Positions 19,905-37,979 of a DNA stretch of 64,000 nt are shown piece by piece. Position numbers and translations under genes: made by a program. Where the stretch lies: contig JARUPY010000606.1 of the NCBI GenBank assembly GCA_029817715.1, positions 2,418,001 to 2,482,000 on the forward strand. Direction: 5' to 3'. The notes under the pieces were generated by a model. It worked only from the letters and a program-made list of their open reading frames with translations, did no database searches and was not told the origin of the DNA. Origin of the DNA: Melastoma dodecandrum. Its lineage: Eukaryota; Streptophyta; Magnoliopsida; Myrtales; Melastomataceae. Every line of letters starts with the position of its first letter. Positions within the stretch are counted from its first letter, which is position 1.

Positions 19905-22900
19905 TGTGCGCACGCCCTTCCGGCCTAGCGGCGCGCGATGGCGGTTCGGGCAACCCGAGGATCCGGGCCCGCTCCCCCGAGGCCCAATCCGATCGGCGTT
20001 CCGGCTCGAACGCCAGACGCTGCGGAAAGGGGCTCCGGGTTGGGCCTTCCCTTGATTCGCGAACGGGTCTGCGGGGCGTTTCGCCAACCATCTCCAGTTC
20101 CCTGGAGGCGGCAGGCGAAAGGCTGCGTTAAGGCCTCGCTCGCGAATTTCGGGGAGGGCCCAGGAGCGGCTCGAGTAGCCGTCACCTCACCCCAAATGGC
20201 TCCGAAAAAAGGGTAGTGGGATTTGTTTTAGCTTTGGAAAACTTGTTCGGAGTCGCCACCGACTTAGTTTAAAAATGTGATTTTAAGTCGGAAAAATCAG
20301 AGTCTGGGTTCGGGGATTCCTATTTACTAACCTTAATATTCTACCACATACGAAAAGGGTGGCGATTTGTCCAAAGAAGTTTAACTTTTGATTGACGGGT
20401 GTTGGGCCCGATCCGGGAGTAGGCCGGACTCTTATCGACGTTTTAACGGGGTTGGACCCGACTTTAGGTTGGTTTGATTAAAACAAGCATGCGACATTAA
20501 TCCTAGAGCCTAAGCAAGCACGCAATCACAAGCAATTATTTAGATCAAAAGAGCGGGGAAGGGGCGGTGATTGCGGGTCTATGCACTTGGGCCCGCAATC
20601 CGTTACAATTGGGCTTAAAATAAAATTCGGGGAGGCCCGCACCTCCCCTTTGTACCTTTGGTGAAGGTTGGGGCCGCTTTGTCTTCAAGCCCTCGGTTTT
20701 TTAGGCCGGGGTAGAACCACGCGGTTTGATACACGCGTCTTCGTGTGATCTTCGAAAGTTTGAATTTGGGTCTTCCGAAGTTGCATGCTCAGTGTACATG
20801 CGAAGAAAATATAAGTGTGGTTAGTTGACTTTCATTTTCAAAGTCAAAACAATAATTCGAAATCAAAGAAACCAGCATAAGTTTCTACAAAGTCCAAATA
20901 TTTAAGATCCAACCGGACATTAAGTAAACTGGTTAATGACAAGCATGTTTGTCAAATATCAGCAAAATCCAATGGTGGAATTAAAAATTATTCACACGCA
21001 ATGTCAGCTGTATCATGCAGATGAGTATGCAGCATACATAGGCTTAGAAATGAGAGCATAACTTCACCCAGGATCGTCCGATCTAAGTGAAATTAAAACC
21101 TATAGATCTGTATCTTGATGAAGAATCAGCATATAAAATTTCAAACGAATCCAAAGGTGGGATCTCATTCCACAACGCAAAGAAGGTAATTCGGCCTCTC
21201 GCGTAAGCAATCCTTGGCCAGCAGACTGATAGGAAGAGAAAGTTTCATAACTCTTCAGTCGTCGGTCGAAAAATTATGAAATTTTTTTACATGCCAGATA
21301 ACTCAATCATGATTTATCATGCAAAAGTTTAGGAAAAATGAATGTGTAGTCTGTTGCCAGCGTAGCGGCGAATCTAGGCACTCGAACAGAATGTGTTTCG
21401 ATCGGCCAGAATCGCAGATCAAGTTTGACCATGATTGACTGTATGCTAAACTTGTTCAAAATAAAAAGTGTAAAACACAAAAAATTGTAGCAAATTAAGA
21501 GATCTAACTCTCGATTCAATTTTAATCCATTCAGAACTCAAATGAGTAAATTACGCTATCTGGTGCGCAAGATACTCATGCTGCCGCAAAAGGGTAAGAG
21601 ACATTAGAGGTCTCCGTTTGTTCTGAATGTTTATACTAACCAGATGATCCCGAAAGCCAAAACTCAAAGAATAAGATTTGTAGAGGTTTCAAAGGCACTA
21701 ATTTTGTAAAATTTGGGCATGTGATGAAAGAAATATAAATTTCTTCGTATAACAATATGAATATGCCCTGAACTGCAGTAACACATCTGTCCTATCTGCA
21801 TTCCAACAGAGTTTTGACCAGGATATAAGGCTTTGATGAAAAAGTGTACAACATAAAAGATTTAGAGAACTCAAAGAGAGATCCATTCTGACCAATTTTA
21901 GGTTGAACGGAGCTCGGATTTTCGAGTTGTGTCCGAAAAACCAGTACAGCTATCCCGTTCTTGGACAGAATCAAGCCGTTTCTTTCGAACGAATAAAACC
22001 CGACCAAAACCGTCTTAAATGAGAAAGCGTAATACACGAAAGTTATAGAATGGTCAAAAAGGGAATGAATCCAAGTAGTTTCAAGCAAAACCGAGCTGTA
22101 CAGACGAAACTAAGCCTGATAGAGTGCAACTGCACGCTCTGCGGATGCACAGAACAAGGCAGCTGCGTTCTCCGGCATTCGAAGAGGAAAAACACTAGCA
22201 AAACGAGTCCGTTTGGAAAACTTTTCAACAGAGAAGTTGTTCTCCATAGGAAAAGGAAGCCAAAGAGTCAAAAAACAGATCAATCCGTGCACAGAGCACG
22301 AAGTTATACAGGAAAACGTCAAGAACGATACTAGAGTGCTTCCTCATCATGCTGACGAAGACCAAGCTCGGGTTGGCCTCTCAGGGGGGTTTCCATGCTG
22401 CTAATTCTTCTTACCTTGGAAGAAAATCACAGAGGAGTGGGAGCAATGGTGGGATGAATGGAAACGATGGTGCCCTGGTCTTCTTCTCGGTGAGGCCAAA
22501 AAAAAAAAGAAGATGGAGATCGACGAAGGAGACGAAGGAATTGGGAGAATGATTGATGACCAATGAAAACCGTCCCCCCCCCCCCCTTTCTGTAATGTTC
22601 TCTACTCCTTTTATTCGTCCCCTTCTCCCTTGCCATCTTAACTATCATCTCTTTTAGTTTCTTGAATTTAAACCAATTTAGTTGGAATTTAACTAATTAG
22701 TTTACTTTACTGTTGGCAGGCATTAATGGGGAAGATGGTGCTTTGTCCTTGGAAGATTTGGGGGGGGTAAGGAATGTCGGGAGGTTGTTATTCGCAGGTG
22801 GGAGTAGGGGGGACAAGGAAGATTTTCCTTCAGAGTGTACGACCCCCTTCAGATTGTTTGTGTGGCAAATATATGTATAAAAATTCAAATTTGTAAAAAG

Positions 22901-23044
22901 AACGGGCTGAAGTTGGGCTTAGGCATAAAAAGAAATGGGCTTGAAGTTGGGCTGCGGTCTAACAAAATGGACTTAGGCTTGGAGCCATTTCATCTTATGT
23001 ATGATGGGCTCGCAGGTTTTAGCCTAATAATTTGGGGTATTACA
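19905..23044 (-). repeat. 5' LTR of the Gypsy element (right copy, 3140 bp)
   Basis: It starts TGTGCGCACG and ends GGGTATTACA on the plus strand. It carries the short blocks missing from the left LTR but has lost about 827 bp at 22327/22328, where the joint shares the two bases CG with both deletion ends. The LTR before these losses would have been about 4 kb. The promoter driving element transcription should lie in this copy. Confidence 0.92.
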
Positions 23045-23049
23045 TCCTA
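23045..23049. repeat. Target site duplication TCCTA (right)
   Basis: Exact partner of the word at 4122-4126, directly outside the 5' LTR. Confidence 0.92.
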
Positions 23050-23440
23050 AAAAGCTCAAACTGCTCGGTGAAAGCGTGACATACTATATATTTTTATTTT
23101 TATGTCCGAGGAAGCATGAATCATCGACCTCTGGCTCGGATACCACTGTAGCAACTAAATACCACTGTGCTCGTGTAGAGGGTGGCTTCCAAATAAATCC
23201 TATTGCTTACTCAATCTAAGAATTTGGCGTTCTCTGTCGTCTGCCTCTGCCCTTCCTCCCTTTGACCCCTCTGTCTCATGTCGAGTCTTCCTCCCACCGA
23301 CCCATCTAACGTTGCCCTCGTCCGGTTTCTCTGGAAGGAATGCTTCCGGAGGACTTTGTTCTAGTTTGATACTTTTTATTTTTAGTGTACTTTATTTTAT
23401 TTTAGAGGAGGATTTTGTTTTACTTTTTATTTGAATTAAT
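23050..23440. other. Spacer between the Gypsy element and the MULE
   Basis: About 390 bp with no recognised gene. A CT-rich stretch near 23230-23320 gives way to AT-rich DNA that served as the MULE target. Confidence 0.4.
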
Positions 23441-23449
23441 TTTTATTTT
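23441..23449. repeat. MULE target site duplication TTTTATTTT (left)
   Basis: This nine-base word is repeated exactly at 26744-26752, just outside the inverted repeats. Nine base pairs is the hallmark of Mutator-family insertion. The word is AT-simple, so taken alone the match is weaker evidence than its position. Confidence 0.8.
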
Positions 23450-23973
23450 GGCAAATTATCGATATTTGGCGCAATCGAATTATCGATATGCCTACTTTAC
23501 GTTTTGGCATATTGTTTCAAAAGTTTTGAATTTGGCCTTATTTTAATTTTACTTTTGAATTTGGCATATCGCTTATCTACGTGTTTCTAACGTCTCTTTT
23601 CGCTTTTCTACGTGGTCTGACATGTGTCCAACGTGTCTTTTTTTCCTACGTGGACTATAATCAATAAAATAAATCAACGTCTCTTTTTTTTCCTACTTGG
23701 TTAGGATTTTTCTACGAAGGTGATCTGGGACAGAGGACCTCGATTCCTTGATTCCTCGATTACACGACTCCTTGATTCCTCGATTCCGCGATTACGGGTA
23801 TTTTAAATGGGTAGTTTGTATGGTTTGTGTCTGTTTCTTGATTATGTAAGGGTTCTTGGGTCTGGTTTTCGAAATGGATTGTTTTGGAGGTTTTGGGTTT
23901 ATGGTTCCGAAATGTTACGCCTGTGTGTATAGGTGTTATTCATTGTTACTGTTAAATGTACAGGTTGATAATT

Positions 23974-24354
23974 ATGAGTCGTAGCGAGAGCTTTGAAACA
24001 GGTGCGGTCTCGGAAAATTCCAGCTCTGTTACTAGTGAAAGAAGGTGCAAATATGGGCTGCGAGCTGTATTGTACACCTCCTCGAGTATAAGTAATCCAG
24101 AGAGACGATTCTTTCGTTGTCCAGTGTGGAAGGTTCTGTATCTGTTTATGGTTAAATGTACCTGATGTTCTGATTTATGTGATGGTACATTTTTTTGTTT
24201 GCAATAGGATGATGATTGTTGCTTTTTCAACTGGTTTGACGAAGTTATACCCCCTCACCAGATAGAAATAATATCGCACCTTGTTGAGATGAAAAAGATG
24301 TTAGAAGGTAAGCTTGAAATGAGTAAAAGAGGGAATCTGCAATGGAAGATATAA
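23974..24354 (+). CDS. GRF-type zinc-finger protein inside the MULE
   Basis: Two exons, 23974-24132 and 24208-24354, separated by a 75-bp GT-AG intron whose removal keeps the frame, giving 101 residues. The reading shows a serine-rich start and then a GRF zinc finger: CKYGLRAVLYTSSSISNPER, then RRFFRCPVWK before the intron and DDDCCFFNWFDE after it. A charged helix (EIISHLVEMKKMLEGKLEMSK) follows. GRF fingers bind single-stranded nucleic acid in topoisomerase III and NEIL3. Small plant GRF proteins of this layout are common and often transposon-associated. It is convergent with the transposase and wholly within the inverted repeats. Whether it is expressed is unknown. Confidence 0.65.
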
Positions 24355-24817
24355 TCAAGCATCTTGAGGCTGGATGATCAAGTATAAGATGTTGCAGTCA
24401 TCCCATCGGCTGGAACAAAGTGCAAATCAGGTGATGATGGAAAAATTAGATAGAGATTTAAAGTTGATGAGTTTTGTTGTAATGGTTTTAATCAGTGTTG
24501 TTATATATATAGCCTTGACATAGACATAGTTGTTGTGTTATGTATTACATCAGATTGTATACTAATGAAGCTGTCAGTTTTTCAATAATGAATGGCTTCA
24601 CCATGAGATCAACAGAATTAATACATAAAGATGTCTAACCATAATTAATACATAAATCTGTCCATACATTAATACATTAAACCTGTCTATACATTAATTC
24701 AACAGAATTAATACAAAAGTTCAGACATACATGTCCATACATTAATTCAAAAGATCAGCCAGAGCATGCATATATGCTTGTCGTTATATTTCCATCTTGA
24801 AACAGGGATCAATATAA
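24355..24817. other. Non-coding middle of the MULE
   Basis: AT-rich with several tandem-like repeats of TTAATACAT (about 24615-24750). The part of the transposase that normally follows the catalytic domain is absent here. Confidence 0.5.
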
Positions 24818-26125
24818 TCATCTACCCTTCTCTTCATGCCCACTTCCAATATGCAATTCTCTGAAAAGTATTTCAAGGAACCACTGCCATGAATTCTTGT
24901 TTTCTCCTTCCACCACAGCCCATGCGATTGGGTACATGCCATCGTTCCCGTCGCGTCCTATATCAGACAATAAGATTCCTCCAACCTTGTTTTTTATGAA
25001 AGTTACATCGAATCCCACAACATGTCTGCACCCTATAAGGAAACCCTTAATTAAAGCTTCAAATCCTATTAATAATCTTCTAAAAGTGATGTGTAGTTCT
25101 GTGGATAGTGTTAAATAGCAAGACAGCTCAAAACAACTCCCCGGATATTTGTTATTTAAAACAGCTAAATATGGCCGAAGCTTCTTGAAATGATCATCCA
25201 CTGAATCAACCATCAATCCAGCATGCATTGTAACACTTCATCAGTCCAACTTCAATGGTGTACTTCTTCATTACCTCCTCTTGAATTTCTTTCACCGTGG
25301 CACCAACTCTTCTTATATTGCTTTGCACGAACTGTTCAGCTAACCATTTTGTAGTGGCATGCCTATTTTGCATATTACGTGCACATGTGTGACTGCTCAA
25401 CACGTTTTTAATCGCAAATGACACATCTTTCTTCAACCAAGATTCATAAACTCTCCAGGGACAGTCAGGTTCGCATACAGCCTCCTGCTTCATTTTGAAA
25501 CTTCGCCTCCAATATAAATTGAATTCATTAGCAATGACATACCTCTGTATAGCATTATGCATCTGCTTTGTATCTCAAAACACATTCCAAGTTTGAACTT
25601 TATCTGCTTATGATCACAATGTGGATAATAGTTACTCAGTTGAGATTTCAAGTGTTTTCTCCTGGATCCTATTGTGGATGTGCCATCGTCTGGAAGCATA
25701 TCCTCATCTAACTTCTCATACTCAGATTCTTCTACCTCATCAGCTTCAACCTCATTAGTTATAGAACCTTCTATATCCACATTAACAACACCTTCTATAT
25801 CTTCAATTTTAGGATAAACTCCAGCCACCCTCTCTTGTACATCCACATCATGCATATCTAAGTCATGTTGTAGCTCTGACATACCCACATCTCCTTCATC
25901 ATTGTCATCATTGTCAGAAAGCCTAAGACTAATATCCTCATCACTGTCAGTAAGTCTAAGACTAATATCAAGACCAGTGTCCTCTTCTAATACTTCATGG
26001 TCAGATCCATTCTCTATCATCGTACCTTCACAATAAATACTCATAGTTAAACCATCGAGATATGCATCACACATCTCTAAAACATCCTTGTCATGCATAC
26101 CACATCTTCCTAACACTACAACCAA
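24818..26125 (-). pseudogene. MuDR-type MULE transposase, frameshifted and truncated
   Basis: Three overlapping frames make up one protein. Frame 25490-26125 is an acidic N-terminus. Frame 25206-25562 is the MuDR N-terminal DNA-binding domain (RYVIANEFNLYWRRSFKMKQ and CPWRVYES). Frame 24818-25228 is the start of the MULE catalytic domain (CRHVVGFDVTFIKNKVGGIL followed by GRDGNDGMYPIAWAVVEGEN and SWQWFLE). Frame changes occur near 25565 and near 25230. The remaining catalytic part and the SWIM zinc finger are missing. The family is clear; function is lost. Confidence 0.88.
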
Positions 26126-26743
26126 AATCTTGGGAAAATGCTACCAAGGTGAAATAGCCCATCAGATCGCAATCTACATTGCCATATTTAAGCACCCTAC
26201 TACCAAACGTACTCAAATATGTCCCCCTACTACACTACACCACCTACATGCATGTCCATCGAAATGCGCTTCATTCTAACGTGTCAACAATCAAGAACAA
26301 TCAGGTATGCGAAACAATCCCTTACAACAACCCAAGCAAACCCAGGTAAGAACCATTCAAACAACAACGACTACAAAATAAAGAAATAGACACGATCCAC
26401 TTAACCGGGAGGAAGAACGATGTCGGAATCGAGGAACAACAACCCAGTCGGCCCGGAATCGAACAACAATCGATTAATCCCAAATCACCTCCGTAGAAGA
26501 ACCCTAACCCTAACCCCCCCTTCTTGATTTATTTCGTTGTTGTAGTCCATGTAGGAAAAACAAATAAAACGTTTAAAGACACGTCGGATAATCTAAAGGT
26601 CTAATGACGAAAGCGAAACGGCCGTTAAGAATAGGACCAAATTCAAAAGTAAAATTAAAATAAGGACAAATTCAAGACTTTTTAGACGATATGCTAAAAC
26701 GTAAAGTTGGCATATTGATTGGGTCAAATATCGATAATTCGCC

Positions 26744-26752
26744 TTTTATTTT
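26744..26752. repeat. MULE target site duplication TTTTATTTT (right)
   Basis: Exact partner of 23441-23449. Confidence 0.8.
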
Positions 26753-26937
26753 TATTCTTTGATAGAACAATCTCGTCATAAGTGATCTTTGCTGGGATTG
26801 GGTTTGTGTGTTTGGGTGTTGTCATTCCATCAGAGAAGTTGTTCCATATTTTAGATTTATATTTTTTGGATGTCGCTAAGAAAGAGAAACTACTTCATCT
26901 TTTTGAGTTTTAATATCGGTTTTTTAAATATGTTTAG

Positions 26938-28085
26938 GATGGATTCTTTGGATGTCACTAAATTTGGAAAACGAGACAACGGTTTAGAAGTATATTGAGG
27001 GGATGCAAAAGATACAAATGCGATTACATGTAATTTCTACAGACATGTGACAAGAGGCGGGATTTATCTAACAATGCACCAACAAATTGGGAAGTACAAA
27101 AATGCAAAATCTTGTATTAAGTGCCCCTCGATGTAAAGGATGAGCTGAGAAATCAAATTGAGAGCATAAAATGTACACATGTGGATTTAATTGGTGTTGG
27201 TATTGCATCATTCTCAACAGATGATGATTTAATTGACAACGAGCTTGCTTAGAAGATGATAGTTCCTTCGTTTGGCCATCGAAAATAAGCACATCATCGA
27301 GTAATGAAGTGAAGTCAGAAGTGTAGTGTGGGGATTGACATCCGTCATAGTAGTAAGGGAAATGGTCATATGGATATTTTTTTATGGAAAAGGGGAAGAA
27401 GAAACAATATAACATTATTGATGCATGTGACAAGGAAGTGCGTAACATGATCATAAAAACCATAGTCAAATGGTTTTATCAGGAGAGCATACCTTTTATG
27501 ATGTTGCTTAGCTGAACTTTAGAAAGATGTTATACTCAGCGGGAAGACATAATCTAAACTTGAAGCCCTAAAATTATCATGAGACGCATGTTACATTTCT
27601 CAATACGGAGGTTGCACATACAAAGGACTTGGTAAAACATCATGTTAAAAGTTGGTCTCTGTTTGGTTGTTCCATAACGTCGGATGGATGAAAATATAGA
27701 AGATCTCGCAATTTGATTAATTTTTTGGTTCATGGCTCGAAAGGTGCAACATTCGTTAAATCAATATATGCTTGTGCTTATGCGAAGACCGGGGAAAAGT
27801 TATTTAAATTGCTTGATGACGTCGTGGAGTAAATTTGGGAGGGTAATGTTATTCGGGTGATCACGAACAATGGTATGTATTGGGGAATATGATGTTATCT
27901 CAATGTATCTTTTTTTTAATTTGACGTTAATGGAGATGAAATAATGTTAGGGTTTATTACATTTGTATTTGACTACTTGTGGCACTTGTTGCATTGGTTT
28001 GATGTAGAAAGATGTTGGAAAAATTCATAATGTTAAGAAAACTCTCAAGCATGCAATAATCACAACGAGAAGTTTTAAGGAGTAC
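26938..28085 (+). pseudogene. hAT-type transposase remnant (BED finger and DUF659)
   Basis: Reading in shifting frames on the plus strand gives a recognisable order. A BED-finger-like piece (about 26995-27130, GGIYLTMHQQIGKYKNAKSC) comes first. Then, from about 27420, come pieces of the DUF659 region: DKEVRNMIIK, KWFYQESIPF, and near 27770 a stretch like TGEKLFELLDDVVEEVGE. At about 28010-28080 comes KIHNVKKTLKHAIITTRSFK, which normally follows the HCIDL motif of these transposases. Many stops and frame changes are present. It is an old, dead copy; terminal repeats were not found. Confidence 0.7.
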
Positions 28086-28428
28086 TCCTTCGGTATGGTG
28101 CTAACACTAAATAATTTTAACTTGTAAGAAATTATGGTTTTATTTAAAAGTAATTCCTCCAAAGGAAGAGCGCGATGCTGATACTAACTGCCCCCCGATA
28201 TCAATCCAAACCAAAACAACAAACTAAGTCCAAGCCCTAAGGTTACAAATCAAAACACCAAATTAGACCCATCACCCATTTGCAGCATGTATATATAATC
28301 TGCCCGGTGAGACACATGGACGGCATCAGAAGCTGCGGACAGCTGACCCAGGTATGACAATGTGGAGAATGTCTGAATAAGGGGGGGGGGGGGGGGGGGG
28401 GGGAGGAGATTTGGGGAACCTGTGGAGT
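28086..28428. other. 3' flank of NSF with a run of 23 G
   Basis: Downstream of the NSF stop codon on its strand; probably contains the NSF 3' UTR. A plus-strand run of 23 G at 28381-28403 (C on the transcript) lies about 25 bp past the stop. Confidence 0.6.
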
Positions 28429-35242
<6,814 letters not shown>

Positions 35243-35452
35243 CGTTAGAGGCTTCGCCGCCGGAGATTTCCGTTTGGAGTCGTCGGAGACGATGATGGCG
35301 ATGCGACTCTTGGACGGAAAAAATAAAAGTAACCGAAGGAAAAAAGGTTACGGTTCAAATTGTTATATGTCAAAATTTAGGGGACCATACGGTAATCCCT
35401 AAAATCCTAAAAGCAAACTTCGCAGAAGCCCAACCCCGAGCGAAGCCCTCCA
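35243..35452. promoter_or_regulatory. Divergent promoter region of NSF and mitochondrial L21
   Basis: Only 210 bp separate the two start codons, which face away from each other. Both 5' UTRs and core promoters must fit here or overlap. The stretch is GC-rich on the NSF side and A-rich in the middle (35316-35350), with no clear TATA box on either strand. Both genes are housekeeping, so a shared bidirectional promoter is plausible. Confidence 0.55.
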
Positions 35453-37392
35453 ATGGCGACCCGGAGATGCCACCACGCGCTCCACCGCAACGCCGCCGCT
35501 GGAGCTGGCTTGCCTTCCTTACGCCGCCATTTCGGAGCCGTAGCTTCCATCCGCGTCCGGTCTATAATCCGTCCGGTCATAGATCAGGAGAAATTATTTT
35601 GCCATCGCGACCTGTGGCTTTTGTCTTATCGCCGTTTCTGTTCTGTAAAGACCCCAGAGGATGATGATATGGAAGACGAGGATGAGGAGGAAGGAGGAGA
35701 GTGTGATGTGGACAAAGTCAGTGACGGAGAGATTGCCGCGGGGTCGAGACCGCATAAGAGGGAGTACACTCCCGAAGAGAAGGAGGCCGAGGCTAGCGAG
35801 ATAGGATATAAGGTGATCGAACCGTTGGGGAGGTCGGACCGCGTGTTCAAGTCATACGAGCCGGTTTTCGCGGAAGTTCAGGTTTCGCCCGTGCTCATGG
35901 TGCTTTGTGAATTTGTGCGGGACGGGCTATCCGCGCGTGGTTTATACGGGCTTCGGTTTATTGAGATACTAAAGGTATTTCTTGTGTAGATCGGATCACA
36001 TCAGTTCAAGGTGAGCAATAGGGATTCTTCTTTACCGAGAGGTTGAAGTTCTGTGAAGTTAATGACAAGGTGTGCGGATTTTCTGTTATTGTTTGAATGT
36101 CAGCTTCGGCTTCTAACTTTCCGCTGTCGCAATGGGGAATTTTTTTTATTGATGGCCAAGCAATGCAGTGATTTGATCTCCCTCTTGACTTGCTGTGTGT
36201 TGATTATTGTCAATGTTGTGTACTCAGTACTGGCAGCCGGGAGCACGTTGAATGTCCATTAGTAATCTTAATCATTGCTTTTCACCACCTTAACTAGAGG
36301 AAAGAACTGTTTCACTTTGAAACCTGAGGAATCGATACTGTCCTATGTTCTTTTGTCGCAAAATCGGTTTTGTTACTGGATTTTGTTACTGGATTAGATG
36401 CGTTGTCGAATTTTTTTCTCAGAGATTGAAGATAAAGGAAGTTGATTTCTGCTTACTAGTGATTCCTTCATTTCACTAGCTAGCCAGTTTCAACTAGATA
36501 GGAAAAGAAGGATTGTTGGCTACATCAACCTGAAACTGTTTTCTTACGGCGGACTGGAATTTTGTGTAGGGAAATGTCATCAATAGTCATCTTAACAGGA
36601 CGATCAACTTTCATTTGGTTATTTTGCTATGTCTTTCATCGTTGGAATTTATCTTTTATAGCATTTCTATATTGATTACAGTTTTGGATTCTTTTGGCTT
36701 GGCTTGCCAGCTGTTGCTGTATATTAGTTCTCCGGGTTAAGCTGATTCTTCTTGAGATACGTACTTGCATCCCTATCAGCATACAGGGGTTGGAAGTTAA
36801 GGCTAATAATACAGCTGATGTTGCAGGTAATTTTGAACAAAGTTTTGTTACTCTGGTTCGCCTACTCAGACCATAGTCGGGAGACCCATTGTTCCAGAGG
36901 CGTCGGTCCATACAGTTGTCGAGGAGCATGTAAGCACTAATCTTGTCTTCCTTTTTTCAGCATTTTTGTCATAGATATTCAATTTTTATGTGTGATGATA
37001 TGATAATTTTGTTTGAGGATGTCTGATGGTCGCATTATGCTACATATTGCTCATGGCATATCGTCTTTTTGCCTGTCTGGTTCGGGGGTTTTACTTTACA
37101 ACTGCCTATTTCATAATCTTCTCACTGTTGCTTAGGCACTAGATGCAAAAGTAATCATATTTAAGAAGAGGAGGAGGAAGAACTATCGACGGACTAAAGG
37201 TCATCGTCAGGTGTGATGATAATCTGCCAGCAGGATTTTCCAGTTGCATCCATATCGTCAATATTTATTCCTCCTGATGGTACCCTTCTCATTCAGGAAC
37301 TTACCAAACTGAGGATAACTGATATCCAAGGTATTGAGAAACCAGAAATACCTTTCGCTAAGGAGAAGCCTGCGAAGGTCGCTGTTAAATAG
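35453..37392 (+). pseudogene. RPL21M: Mitochondrial ribosomal protein bL21m gene, two single-base frame breaks
   Basis: Five exons follow the plant mitochondrial L21 (NFD1) layout: 35453-35881, 35990-36069, 36827-36929, 37136-37210, 37297-37392. Exon 1 encodes a basic, Arg/Ser-rich N-terminus suited to mitochondrial import, an acidic run, then YTPEEKEAEASEIGYKVIEP. Later exons give IGSHQFKVSN, IVGRPIVPEASVH, the basic KKRRRKNYRRTKGHRQ and ELTKLRITDIQGIEKPE. Exon 2 lacks one base after GATTCT (about 36030), leading to TGA eight codons on. Exon 3 has one extra T in CTCTGG (about 36858). The two errors cancel in phase, but the stop lies between them. All splice sites look intact. Either a recent pseudogene or two sequence errors; L21m is needed for mitochondrial translation, so an intact copy should exist. 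Confidence 0.85.
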
Positions 37393-37979
37393 GAAAAGGT
37401 TGCCGTGGCAGCTTGAAGGGGGGGGGGGGTGGTGTGTCTTTCATTTGCCACCTGTAATTCACTCGCCTGAGCTTCTACCGGCACTCATCGCTGATTGTCC
37501 AGATCCACGGCATTCTTACCTTATTAAGCACTGCCTTTCTCGTGACACAAGCTGCCCTTCCGATGTTTTATTTCGGCACCATCCCGTGGTCGCCTCATGA
37601 GTTGTCTAGGTCAGAGTTTGAGGGTCAGCTCAGGAAGTGTCCCTCCCTTACATGTTGATGATGGAATTGATTCTATTGCATCATTGTCCTTCTTGCCTTT
37701 ATTTTCTTGATTTAAGTCGATTGAAATACTAAAATGAGTAGTTATATTTTTACCGTTCTGGAGTTTTTTGGTGGATATTTTAAGTCATCTGTAAGGGGTA
37801 TCTTAAAGATCCGATTGATATACTACTTCTTATACAGACAATCATTGACTAAAATATTGAAAATGAAAACTACAAGGACAATCTGGGTTTTACTCGAATA
37901 CTCAACAAATCTCAAATGGAACTCCTGGATTTCCCCGGAGAAGATATTTCCTATTCTCGTGTCTTCGGCCGTTAGGGAT
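37393..37979. other. L21 3' flank
   Basis: Likely 3' UTR then intergenic DNA. A run of about 12 G lies near 37420-37431. No other gene signal. Confidence 0.5.

Larger units (their letters stand above)
4127..23044 (-). mobile_element. Tat/Ogre-type Ty3-Gypsy LTR retrotransposon, 18.9 kb
   Basis: A near-complete retrotransposon read on the minus strand. The order from its 5' end is: LTR (19905-23044), primer binding site, extra ORF1, gag, protease, probable intron, reverse transcriptase, RNase H, second RNase H, integrase, repeat-rich 3' region, polypurine tract, LTR (4127-7590). The LTR ends are TG...CA and the flanking 5-bp repeat is perfect. No chromodomain is visible after integrase. Large size, an ORF before gag, a tRNA-Arg-like primer site, a protease-polymerase intron and a second, archaeal-type RNase H are together the marks of the Tat lineage, closest to Ogre elements. 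The two LTRs are almost identical base for base outside indels, so insertion was recent. Gag carries a frame break and an amber codon, so this copy is probably not autonomous. Confidence 0.93.
23450..26743 (-). mobile_element. Mutator-like element (MULE), 3.3 kb
   Basis: The ends are inverted repeats of about 300 bp. The left end reads GGCAAATTATCGATATTTGG and the complement of the right end reads GGCGAATTATCGATATTTGA. Similarity continues through CTTTACGTTTT, TTTTAATTTTACTTTTGAATTTGG and on to about 23760. The element is flanked by a 9-bp duplication. Inside, a broken MuDR-type transposase lies on the minus strand and a GRF zinc-finger gene on the plus strand, pointing toward each other. The transposase lacks its C-terminal SWIM part, so this copy cannot move on its own. 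Confidence 0.9.

Noticed and set aside
24355..24817. Remaining MULE transposase catalytic part and SWIM finger
   Set aside because: Searched by eye in all minus-strand frames; only AT-rich DNA with TTAATACAT repeats is present.
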